Assembly: GCA_948470475.1 (NCBI GenBank) | Contig: OX419343.1 | Span: 451,001 to 515,000, forward strand | Source of the DNA: Galaxea fascicularis | Taxonomy: Eukaryota; Cnidaria; Anthozoa; Scleractinia; Euphylliidae | Direction: 5' to 3' | DNA: 64,000 nucleotides | Shown: piece after piece, positions 10,762 through 21,906 of the stretch | Numbering within the stretch: the stretch's first letter is position 1 | How the letters are laid out: every line of letters begins with the position of its first letter | Translations under genes and position numbers: made by a program | Notes under the pieces: model-generated | The model's database searches: none | Seen by the model: the letters and a program-made list of their open reading frames with translations, nothing else | What the model was told of the DNA's origin: nothing

Positions 10762-13700
10762 ATGACTCGACGAGTTCCTTGGAGACGTACTTGTCCTGAT
10801 GTTGTTATGAACAGGATTGAAGACGCGAGTCAAGCTAGAATTTACCTTCTTCGTGAGACCGGACCAACTGGCTTCCTCTTGAAGGAAGATGGATTGGATC
10901 GTAAATTTAAGGTTTGTTTCCTTGGTTCTTATACTTTTCAATGGAAATATAACAAATACTTAGTAGGATTTGTTTAACTACGAGTGAGGTCGATTTTACT
11001 CCAATGACTTTTGGCGAAACAAAAATTATAATGCTAATTGTCTAGTGTTTCGGACGGTGTGCAATTGTAAACTTTATAAACCATGCAACAAGAATTTCGT
11101 GTGTGCCATTTAGGGTAATGTAATGTTAAGGCCAAGGGAGTGGATAATTTGTGATAATGAGGTTAAAACTTTGCACAATAGCAGAGGTAGCAATTTTTCT
11201 GACGCTTAGACTTACTAAAGAAATAATGAATAGATTAAAATACATGTAAATTTAAGTGCAGGAAAATGTTTGCAAGCAGATCACTCCAGTTTGTTTGGAT
11301 TTTATATTCTCATTCCCGAGAAAGTATTGCAATGAAGTTTTGCTAACCAATCACAGATGACAGCTAAGCAAAACCAAAGCAAATATAAATTACTTTCAAC
11401 ACTCTGTATGAAAGGTGATTGCTTTGAGCCCCTTGGGTGCAAATTGTGGACTGTAGAACATAAAGCTGTATTAAGTGGACAATAACATTCAAGTATTTCC
11501 AGGTATCAACGACCTTGTTGTACCTGTTCCTCTCATGAACCTCAATTATCTTCATAATATACGCCAGCATGCCATTTTTGACCAGACATTTACATGTAAT
11601 TGCTGTGTAACAACAAAGCTAATTGACAAGTGCTAGATTTGTTGCAGGTTAAGACCATAACCATGCATGTTCATATAATAAATATGACGCTGATCCACTA
11701 GTCACACTATACTTTAAACAGTTCACAGCTTATTTATGACAGTGCTATATTTGTTGCCATGTGATCATGGGCTCTGTGTTATCTTGATGGTCTGAGCCAT
11801 CGTTCCGACAGATCTCCTTTCTCTCAGAAGCATTAGTTGAGGAGGGTGACATGCTTTTTGCAGTGGCTGATCAAGCCTATACATGAGCGGCAATGACATT
11901 GGCAGTCTGGGCAGACATATTAGTCAGTGTTTGGCACTGGTTGGTTTTGTGCAGCAAATTGTTGGGCTATGCAGGTTTCCTGAAGCTGCCCGATGCGACG
12001 ACATTCAAATCTCTCTACGCCAACACAGCAGGCAGTGCACCACTCTGGACGGTTAAGAGCTTGTCTCTCCTAGGTTTGAATGGGTATATTAGTATTGTAT
12101 TAAACAATGACATTTGTTTTACCTGTGTTTCAGGTGTTCTTAGGTGATCAGCATTCTTGCACGTGTCAAACTTTCATGAAGGAAAAAGAACTCTGTGTTC
12201 ATATCTTGTGGTGAGTTGATATGGAATATTTCTTTATTTCTTACATGTGCATTACAGGTGTAATTACAGTGTTAGACCATAATAAAAAAAATGCACCTTA
12301 GTTTGCCACTCTGAGTGTAAATGGGGGGAAGAATGGTCAGGACAAGTTTCCACATCCAGCATACAAAAAATAATAATCACAATTAATTAATACTGCAGTC
12401 TGCACATGTAGTTACAAGTCAGCAACAATAATTATTATATTTATTTATCAACCACTCTACACTGTATATTTGGCTTAATTTCCATTAAGATTATCAGAGA
12501 GTACACTGTACATTTGAACAGAGTAATACGTACATAACTGTACAGTGTACATAGTTGTATTACAGTTTATATTAGCATTTTGACCCCCATCCTGAGTAAC
12601 AAAGGAACATGTCTTTCAGCAACAATTTGCTCAATAATTATTGCATGGTGCACAGTCTTGAGTTGCTGTTTTCTCACACCTGCCTCCATTTTTTAGTTAG
12701 ACATGTACAGTACGTGCAGCACGTCAGGAATGCAAAACAGTCAGTGTACACTGTATAATGAAAGTACACCAGCAAGAAATGCACTAATAAGTCCTCCAGA
12801 TGTCTTTTAGCTTAGGATTGTTGAGTGAGACTGTGATGTATAATGACCCTGGCTTGTTATTTTAAGGGAAATTAGACTGTACAGCTAGGCTAACAAGTTA
12901 TGAATTGATGATCACATCTGGCAAAAAAAATAATTTTTATACTAATAATGCGTCTGTTTGCTGAATTCAACGGTTGACAGTTTTGCAGACTGTTTTGCTG
13001 TTTATGCATTGGCTGGATTGTTGGTGTTGATACTACCTGGTTAATTATTCACCTCTTTTAAAATTAAATTGTTTGTTGTTAATTTACTTGATTTCTATTT
13101 GTCAGGGTACTTCTCAAAAAATTTAGGATACCTAAAGAAAATCAAAGTATGTCATTCCTTTGTTTGTTATGTTTCACTTGGGGTACTGTAGTTTCACAGG
13201 CCTTTTCTTCAGCTTCATCTACAGCTACTGTGTGTGCTTTCTTCTTTATTAATTTTTTAACAGTGCTGTTAAACAAACCCAGCTACAGTATATTGTACTT
13301 TGGTTGATTTTATGATTAGACATTTCCACATATCCAAATGGACTAATCATCTTCGCAACATCTACATGTAGCTGTCATCCCTTTTGATTTTGTATTACCT
13401 TTTTCCTTTCAAAAGGTTTTCCTCCAGAAAACACTGCCCTCCTCTAATTTTCCATTCATTGAGAACAGAATGGATATTTTTTTAAACAGTTGCCAACTAC
13501 ATGTACAGGTGTACAATAATTACATAGTCATCTTTTGAATTGTAGTTATTTTTCAATTGTCACTTGTGGAGCGAGAGATTAATGAGGTGATGAGGGGATG
13601 CCATATGAGATCAAGTAGAACGGAGAAAAACAGCACTACACCTGACAACAGAGAGAAGCTGAAACAAAAGACAGTTGAAACAGAAGATGTGTGTCCTATT

Positions 13701-16700
13701 TGCCAAGAAGAGTTCTTACAGCAACCTGAACCACTGACTTATTGCAGGTACAGTAAGGTGTCTGTGGCTTAAATCAGCAGAAGCAAGCAATAGTGGTACA
13801 TGTAGGTTCTGGCTATAACTGTAGTTTTACCTTAATTGCACTAATGCAGTGTGGAACAAACTTGAGCTTCAGGTGTGTTTGATTTATACATGTACCAATA
13901 CCATTTGAAGTGTTTGTGGCTTTCATGAGGACTTTCATGAGGGGGGTACTTGTCTCAAATATTACTTGTACTGTAAATTATGGTCTATAAAGATGTTTTG
14001 CTGGATAGGGTATGGGTTTTACCCTTCTGCCCTAAACAGAGTATTATACATGTATTTTCAAGCAAGTCTGTGCTAGTCAGGGTCTTGACCAGGCTTTGTT
14101 GAGTATTTAGCTATCTGAAATCAGTTTACAGCCAAATAGTGTGAAATTTTGTGACTTTCACTTCTACACTGTACTTCTAAAAGACAGCATTGTCCTACAC
14201 AGGCTAGGTATTTGGTGATTGTTGTCCTAAACAGGGTCCTATAATCCCAAACTTGGGTCAAGTAGCCCTCCCCCCAGGCTTTTCCATGGCAGATTTGGGG
14301 TCAATTAATATAATGTCAGCTTTAGTTCAAATTGAAAACAAGTTTGATTCTTTAGGTACGGATGTGGTAACAGTGTCCACATAAAATGTATGAAGGTTTG
14401 GGCTGAACACCAACGTTCAACTGGTGAGAACATCATCAAGTGCCCTCTCTGTAGGGTGGACTTTGGATCTTTTCAGGTATGTCAGAAAGGAAAAATGTCA
14501 TTTGATTCCCAGCCAAACAGTGTGTCATAACATATTACATTATTTTATTAGCAAATGTTGCAAACTGATTTTTCTAACTAAATATTTTTAATAGGAGTTG
14601 ATGGATGAGTACAACAAGTCCTCTAGACGAAAAACCAGAGCTGAGAGACAGGATCTTCACCTTGGAGCTACTTGTAAAAGATGTAGGGTGTGTCCCATAG
14701 CAGGGAAGTGTTACAGGTGAGATATCGTGTTAACCGTTGCATTCCAAGAGTTCTCAAGTTGTGCTTCTAATTGCCAATGGTGACAACCCTTTGGTGTTAA
14801 ATCATATCTGGCCTTATCTGCGGAGGAGGTGTTCTATCTCATAACTTTTAACACCAGTGTTGTTTACCTTATGAAGAAGTGTACCAGAAACCATTGGCAG
14901 GTTAGATTTTTTTTTTAACAGAGGCCATGACCAGACAAAATGGACTACCTTTTCTGCTGGTGCTGGTCTTAATACAATCATGCAAAAAACAAGTAACTTC
15001 AAGTTTTTAATAGAGTTTGTTCTTGGCAGGTGTGTTGTTTGTGCAGATTATCATCTCTGTCACAGTTGTTTTGCGACCGATACCCACACACAGCACTCTT
15101 TTCAATTTAGACAGGTAAGTCAGGCAACAACTTTTGAACAATGATTTGCAGCTTTAAAAAATTGACAAAAGGTTTGGTATATTTAAAGCACTCGTCATGA
15201 GTAAAAAATAATAGGCAAAACTAAAGAGGTTTATACAACTTTAAGCACAAAGACAATGGAAATAATAATTGCCATTGACCTACATGCATAAATGAAATTT
15301 TCCCAATTTGAATCCTTTTTTATCATGATTTTATAGAAGCCAAGCGAGCGGTGGCGTGCTGCATCAAGGATTACTCCATTACCAAATGCTGTGATTAATG
15401 ACCTTCAAAATCGGGACATCTCCGATGGTGATTACGACCTACTACTGCAGCTTGACCGGTAAGACGTACAGGTTCCAGTGGTGTTGTGGCAATAGTATTA
15501 GAACCATGGGCTCTAGTCACCTTTGAAGTGGCGCTAAAACAATGCCATTTGGCTCTGCTACAGCTGCAGCAGCTTTGTGCCTTGGCACTCATCAGTGTGG
15601 TGCCAAGATCAATATGCAATAGCATGCAATCTTCCTCAAGAGAGTACATCCACTCACATTTAAGCTGTGTACCTCCACCTGCCACTTTTGATCTCCTTTG
15701 ACATCCAGTCTAGTGCAAAACACTAAGTAAACTAAGTAAGCACACAGAATAAGCATAGATACATACAACAACAGAAATAGGACAGTATAATGCCATAAAT
15801 AAAATAAATAGATAAATATTAAATAAAGAAATATATGCTGCAGGTAAAAATTAAATTAAGGTAAAAAATTTTAACCTAGGTTGATTCTCAAATCCATTTG
15901 TCTCCTAAGCCTAATTATTCAAATTAGGATTAGGAGACAAAGGAAATTGATTTTCAGTTGAGGTTAAAACATTTTTACCTGAATTCAATATTCAACTGCA
16001 ACATATATGGGTATATGTTGTGGTTCAATTTTATCCTTGGTTTAAATGTTATCAATTCCTTCATTTCAAACTCATTGTACATAACGCCATCCCCAAATAC
16101 AAACTCAAGGAAAATAAAAATTAATTTATATCAAGGTTAAAATTGAACCACAACAGACTGGTATATGCAGCTAAATACCAAGAAAATTATGCCTCTTACA
16201 TGTTAAAACACACCATGTCTGTATTATTGTATGTTTTGTATTCTGTGTTAAACCCAAAGACTTATTACCAAACATGCTCAGCCTGAAGGTACCAACATTT
16301 CAAATAATACTTGTATTTATTACAGGTATTTATTTAAAATGTGAGATGGTAGATCACTTCTAAACCCCAGTATACTGTATTGCTTCTATGTTGCCTCAGC
16401 TTGCTTCAATGCTACAGTGCAGGATTTAACTCTTGGGACACTAATTAGCACTTTTCTGAGTAATTCCCCCCTCCCCCCTCCACAATGTTGAATTTAGATG
16501 AGCTGATAAATTAACTTAAGGGTAGTCACCTGCTGAGCTCTCTCAACATTGTCTGGGGGAGAGTGGGGCCGGTTCAGAAATGAATGAAATTAGTTATTTC
16601 AAGCAGTTAGGATGTGGTGATTGGTTGAAATGACTACTTTGTTTGATTTCGTGCTTTTTTCAAAAGTGTCCCAAGGACTTATGACCTGCATTGTGGGCTG

Positions 16701-18724
16701 TAATGTTGATGGGCTAATGTGATAGATACAGACCCTCAAACTGTTTTATATCTGACTGGCCACAGGCAAGTAACTGACCAAGAAGGTCTTCCAGCTAACA
16801 TCATCTACAATCTACCAACACAAGTGTTACAAGACAGACACAAACTGCTCACTGATGGCAACAGCTGTGGTGTGTGCTTACAGGGATTCCAGTTACGACA
16901 GTGTATTAAAACACTCCCATGCCAACATCCTTTTCACATCACCTGTATAGACAACTGGTTAACAAACCATTCTCAATGTCCTGTGGACGGGTCTTATGCT
17001 GGTTCTCTAACCATAGCAACATCAGTCACTAGAAGACAGCCCAGTGGGTTCTCCTCCAGAGTAGTGCCAGTCACCACAGGATCATTCATTAGCCACAGTT
17101 TAGGTGGAAATAATAAAAGGCCCACCCAGAGGTTACAGAGTCAGAGTGAAAGAAATCACTCAGCAGACAATTTGCCAAGCAGTTTTACTCTCAGTGGGTG
17201 CGGACTCTTGGCACAGAATAGTCACGCAAACAAGTAAGTCTAGGTTTTCTGTGCGATGTGAAAAGTGATCATAAAAGATTGTGTTCTTTTCTCGTGTACA
17301 CACCAAATTGTTCAAAATCATCTGCACAATTACATGCATGACACTTCTATGTTTGTTGAATAATGTTGGATTCTGTTCTTATACTTGAATACACAAACAC
17401 GAGAGTTGTCATTTGTGACTATTTGGACGCTACAATAATTGTTTAGTCCAACGGACTGTACGCTGTGTGCATGTAATTATGAACCTGTTCACCGAAATGT
17501 TATCTTCAAAAACAAGACTACAAAATAACCCTGTATCAGGTTACGGCCTATTGGCTTCCTTTTCGCTATAATTATTTTTTCCAATGCGAGACTGATACCT
17601 GCCTTCACTTCTGGGACAATACCTGAAAAAGTCAAAACGCCTTAAAACAGTAACAACAACATCAACTGGAAGGGGAAAATGTAAACAGCAGTTCTGGAAG
17701 GCTCCTGAGATGTAATATAGTAGTCTTAATCAAGTCATCCTTTTCATGCAGGTCCACTGGAGCTGGCAGTAGCACTCCTGGTCTTGTGCCAACAGTAGAA
17801 CCACCACTACTTGATAAACCTTCTATTTCTCCACACATCCCTTCAGTCGCTCAGTTTCTTCGTCAGTCATCTGCGGGACGGGACGGGACAAGATCCGCGC
17901 AAAGAGTCACACCCGAGGGCTCACCAGGAGCGAAATTGTTTACAAGGCATAACATAACGTTTGGCCCTGTTAACACTAAACCTCCCATGCCACCTCAAAG
18001 TTTACATAACAACAGAAGCTCCAGCAGCGAAACCAAACGGACAAGACCGAAGCTAGACAGATCACAGCGGAGCGGTGTAAGTAGTGGATCGTCTTTCGTC
18101 CTATGATAATTCTGAATTGAAACCAAAGCGTTGTGTTTAATAAAAAGGGGATTCCGCACCCTCCCCCCCCCCCCACCTTTAAATCTCACACAAACGTGGG
18201 ACTTCCCTAAAGTTGATTCAGGTATGACATTTAGAATACCGAAGGATAGAGAAATTTTCTCGGTGTGCTTTTAGCAACCGAACAAGAAGAAAACGCGTCA
18301 AAGATTTCCTAGAAAAAACGTTGGCCATGCAGGCAAAATATACGTGACTGTATACCTGCTATGTACTGACACAGCTAGTCAGATGATACATTCCTGTGAC
18401 ATTTTACCAAATTCCCTCTTTGTCAAAGTTAAAGTGCATGGTTGGACCTCTACCAAGTCAAAGTGATTATGAAATTAACTGTCCTCCATTTATTTTCAGT
18501 CTGTAGGAGAACTTACTTTGCTGGCATCCGGGACCGCTGTGCAATTAGGATCACAGACGCCACCATTAAATGTAGAAAAGAGACACAAAGGACACCTGAT
18601 CAAGGGAAAGCTAACAGCAAAGAATTCGAGACAATCGCTTTCCGATCCTAGACTTGCAGTTACCTTACAACCTATTGTGGCTTCGGGAATTTCTCTCTAT
18701 CTTCCTCCAGTGGACGTGGATTAG
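10762..18724 (+). CDS. ZSWIM2: ZSWIM2 orthologue, E3 ubiquitin ligase (SWIM, RING, ZZ, RING), complete
   Basis: Eleven coding exons: 10762-10911, 12134-12210, 13106-13146, 13546-13747, 14356-14476, 14595-14716, 15030-15114, 15337-15458, 16766-17233, 17752-18076, 18500-18724; 645 residues, close to the mammalian protein. Domains: SWIM finger (Cys59, Cys61, Cys71, His73); first RING at 139-189 (CPIC ... CPLC); ZZ finger at about 224-260 (CKRC, CYRCVVC, CHSC, H257, H260); second RING-H2 at 341-381 (CGVC, CQHPFH, CIDNWL, CPVD). The second RING has Asp where the last Cys is expected, as I recall for the human protein. IYLLRETGPTGFLL near residue 30 matches the family N-terminus. The C-terminal third is Ser/Pro/Thr-rich and poorly conserved. 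In mammals it is testis-enriched and self-ubiquitinating. The exon 9 acceptor was chosen by phase and homology (cacag before gcaagtaac). Confidence 0.92.
15842..15986. repeat. Foldback element in ZSWIM2 intron 8
   Basis: The left arm (aggtaaaaattaaattaagg ... tttgtctcctaa) and right arm (ttaggagacaaaggaaattg ... aaaacatttttacct) are imperfect inverted repeats around a short AT-rich centre near 15910-15930. No coding capacity. A related single arm lies at 55373-55436. Confidence 0.65.
15996..16156. repeat. Second foldback element in ZSWIM2 intron 8
   Basis: The left arm gttgtggttcaattttatcc, then ttggttt, pairs with aaccttgatat-type sequence at the right (tatatcaaggttaaaattga, then accacaac). 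It abuts the preceding foldback, so two MITE-like units sit back to back. The middle (about 100 bp) is unpaired. Confidence 0.65.
18167..18176. repeat. Poly-C tract
   Basis: Run of C residues in the last ZSWIM2 intron. Simple sequence. Confidence 0.8.
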
Positions 18725-18888
18725 ATCACCAAACACAAATTGATTTCTTTGATAAACAGGATGAGTTGACTTCAAAGTGAAATCTGTCAAGTACGATAAG
18801 TGGTATGGAAATTGAATTGTACATGACACAAATGAGATAGAAGTTGATAAGGGAATGAAGAAAAACTGTAATGGACACATGTTTATGA

Positions 18889-18894
18889 AATAAA
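18889..18894 (+). terminator. Poly(A) signal of ZSWIM2
   Basis: AATAAA 165 bp after the ZSWIM2 stop codon, on the coding strand. It gives a short 3' UTR, typical for such a gene. Confidence 0.75.
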
Positions 18895-19867
18895 AATAGA
18901 GATTTGCGGCTGTTGTTAATCAAGGCCTTGAGTTCTTGTGTCAACACAGCAGGTGTGTGCTCTTGAGGGAGTAATGCGCGCGCACATCCATTCCCTTCAT
19001 CTCATCTTGCAGATCTTGATCGCCCTGTAGTCACAACCTTCAAGAATAACCTACGTATAGGCACGTTTGTGAACAAAACGTCCTCAGTACAATTTGGTTA
19101 GACTGCAAAACCGACAGTTAGTAATTTTATTTTTCTGCCCGCTGCTTGGTCTTCCCGACCCGGCGATGAACGCGTGCGATTTGCAAATACAAAGTTTAGG
19201 TCGACCATAAAACAGTGCGCGCGAGAATCCCTGTGGGCATTCAATGCAACGCGACCTTGCAAGTATGCCCTTAGGACTTGCGGCGTTCTCGTTTGGTGAA
19301 TTTCAAGCTATCGCAGTCTGCAGTGTTAATGAAGTAATACCATGGGTGACAAATTATTCCTTAATTTTGGCGCGAAATTTCAGAGTTAATTTATAATTTC
19401 ACATGTGAAATTACAAAATTGCCATGGCAACGTTTTGTGCCAAGATGGCGCTCCAGGTTCAAAGATGTTATGGATGTGCTTACGAGCTCTTAAAGTTTTA
19501 ACTTTGTACATTTTCGCTTGAATTTCATCTAGCCCAGTTTGCTTTGGCCATATAATAAACTTTTAGCACAATTTATACTTCAAAATGTGTTAACACGGAG
19601 ACAAATACACAGATGACCGCGATCGGATTTTAGGCGCATTTTACACGGGCGTCGCTTTCAGTTCATTCATGACTATAGCGAATCATGTAACGAAGATTTG
19701 ACAGTTGACTCAACTTTGAAACATTTTGTAAACAGCAAGAAGGATTTCAAAGGGCTTTTTGTCGAAAAATTCAAACAATTAATTGTGAACTTCAGCCGAA
19801 AGTACGCTTTAAGCATTTCAATGCGTGGAGTTCATCCATTAAGTCTAGGTGTGAGTGTTATGGCCAT

Positions 19868-19893
19868 CGATCACTCACTCACTCACTCACTCG
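19868..19893. repeat. (CACT)n microsatellite
   Basis: Consecutive cact units in intergenic DNA. Confidence 0.85.
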
Positions 19894-20473
19894 ATTCTGA
19901 TTAATTTATTCATCAAACTCTCCTCCTGTCCCTCTCCTGGTAAGTATTGCTTTTGTCTCCATATTTTTCTTGGCCCAACGTTTGCAAGTTTCACGGGGTA
20001 GTACAAAGGCGTAGATTTTTGCTCTAGCGTCCATCGGTACAGGCGCGGAAGTGAAGATGTAACGCAGATGGTTTTTCGTTCGATCCTTAAACAAAATAGA
20101 CCTTTGTTGAGTTGGAAAATGGAAAGTTAATAAGATAAAGAGCACAAGCTGCAGGAATTGAACTTCGAAATCTTCAGAGCAGTGAAAATGGACTTGGAGA
20201 TCTCAAAAGCGACTATTAACACTTTGTGGTAGTAATCGATAATTTCTCGTCATATGAAGGAAGAAGGAAGAATGAAGTGGCAAAAAAATGAGACGGGGGA
20301 AAGGCTTTCTAGCCGAAAAACCGTATTCAGGCAAGCAACGCATCATTTAGGAGCAACATATGATCGATTTAATTACTGCTTAAACAGGTACGTAATGTAA
20401 TTAAATGTTTTTGAAGACGCTTCGCGGTCGGATTCTGTTCAAGGTGAATGCTCGATTGCAAATTGATGGCCTT

Positions 20474-20664
20474 CGAATTCCAGGGGTTTCAAAAAGAAAA
20501 AAAGTAGCAGGAGGAAGTTCAGAAGTACCTGGCGGACTATTGCGCCGCGACAGCGGCACAGCTAGTGCGGCGGAGCCGAGGTTTATGCTGAAGTATCCGG
20601 CGCCAACGCTTAAAGTAGCCGGTGAATGGGTCGGGCGCCGGCTTAAATTTAAAACCCTGGAATT
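20474..20664. repeat. Possible small inverted-repeat element
   Basis: gaattccaggg-g-ttt on the left and aaaccctggaattc on the right form terminal inverted repeats of about 14 bp enclosing about 165 bp of GC-richer DNA (ggcgcc motifs). This explains why both strands are open here. The arms are short, so a transposon origin is only suggested. Confidence 0.4.
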
Positions 20665-21319
20665 CAAAACAATGATCTTGATCCGAAAGTCTATATCTGC
20701 CATATCCTTTGGCTTAAACGATCAGTATGACACTTATTTGTGAAGGCATATTCAACAGTTGACAGAAACACGAGCATGCAAATATTTTTCTCTGTTAGGA
20801 TGTGATTTTCCAGGCGAGGTCAAATTTCACCGCCATGGTCTGACAAGCAGCTAATCTGTTCGGACAAAAAAAATGTTTGGAAAGTCAAGTTAATTGTAGC
20901 ACAAAGCATAAATAGATGGATAGAATATCTCCCCTTACAAAGCAAAAGTTGAACTTGTGTGCCCGAAGCGCTCAAAAACATCGTGACTGTAAAGCGTGAC
21001 TAATTTCCCTCGGGACTTTCACAAAATATTGTGACGTTATCTCGCCTTCAGAATGGTCGGAAATTTTATTACGTCCAAAGATGACTAACTTGCCTGTTAT
21101 GGTTCTTTTTTTTTTTGCCTGTTATAGTTCTTAACAAAGCGACCATGTTTGAATGTTATCTTCATAGTCCGTAAACAATTAAATTTGCATATTTGTATTC
21201 CATCGCCGGTTCAAATTACTTACGTCTATTTTACATTATTATACATTGGTGTCACCAGCTGGATTTTGATTGGCTATAAGCACGCAGCTAATTCTTGCTT
21301 GCTAGCTCTGTTTCTCTTA

Positions 21320-21410
21320 CGTCATAGCTACAGACAATAGTTTTTATATATGTAGAATTGACGTCATCCCTACAGACAATAGTTTTATGTATGCAGAAGT
21401 GACGTCAACT
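21320..21410. repeat. Two-copy tandem duplication of about 43 bp
   Basis: cgtcat-agc-tacagacaatagttttt is followed by a second cgtcat-ccc-tacagacaatagtttta, each ending in a similar tatgtagaa/tatgcagaa stretch with tgacgtca-like ends. It lies immediately 5' of the hairpin MITE. Confidence 0.7.
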
Positions 21411-21420
21411 AATACACTAA

Positions 21421-21689
21421 GGGCTGGTTCACACTTTGACATAAGCATAAGCATAAGCATAAACATAAGCATAAGCATAAGAAAAATATATGTGTGAACC
21501 GGGGTTATATAAGCATAAGCATAAGCATTAAGCATAAACACAAGGAATGGAAAAACTTCCATTCCTTATGCTTATGCTTATGCTTATGCTTATGCTTATG
21601 TAAACCCGGTTCACACATATATTTTTCTTATGCTTATGTTTATGCTTATGCTTATGCTTATGCGCTTATGTCAAAGTGTGAACCAGCCC
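21421..21689. mobile_element. 269-bp hairpin MITE with ATAAGC-repeat arms and TAA target duplication
   Basis: Starts gggctggttcacactttgac and ends with its exact reverse complement. It is flanked by TAA at 21418-21420 and 21690-21692. Both arms continue as ataagc/gcttat hexamer repeats plus agaaaaatatatgtgtgaac, so almost the whole element folds on itself. The centre is a smaller hairpin (aaggaatgg ... ccattcctt). An inner copy of the ggttcacaca motif suggests one element inserted into or recombined with another. No protein. The 3-bp TAA duplication with GGG-starting ends fits PIF/Harbinger-type MITEs (inference). Confidence 0.88.
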
Positions 21690-21756
21690 TAACCAGCAGT
21701 TTGATCAGTTTTGTTATGGCGGAGTCGCCAGTGCAGCTCAGGAATATGCATAATAA

Positions 21757-21906
21757 AACAATTATTGGATTCGGCTTTTGCATGATAGCGATAATTATCA
21801 AGGCCTCAGTTTGTGTTATCCGCCTCAGCCTTCAGCTTCGGCAGATAACACAAACTTTGGCCTTTATGTTATCGCTATCATGCTTAACCTCATCCAGTAA
21901 TTGTTA
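21757..21906. repeat. Foldback element, about 150 bp
   Basis: gcatgatagcgataa ... cagtttgtgttatc on the left pairs with gataacacaaactttggcct ... ttatcgctatcatgc on the right. The arms extend weakly outward to acaattattgga/tccagtaattgtt. The spacer is about 24 bp (cgcctcagccttcagcttcg). It lies less than 70 bp from the previous MITE. Confidence 0.75.

Larger units (their letters stand above)
18895..21417. other. Intergenic, no gene seen
   Basis: Both strands hold only short chance frames; the overlapping open frames near 20400-20740 on both strands look like repeat DNA and not genes. A (cact)n tract lies at 19868-19893. The block near 19140-19460 is relatively rich in CG dinucleotides, but I see no exon attached to it. 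Confidence 0.5.

Noticed and set aside
20401..20743. Overlapping open frames of 100-112 codons on both strands
   Set aside because: Both strands are open because of GC-richer inverted-repeat DNA; no family, splice context or promoter is seen.
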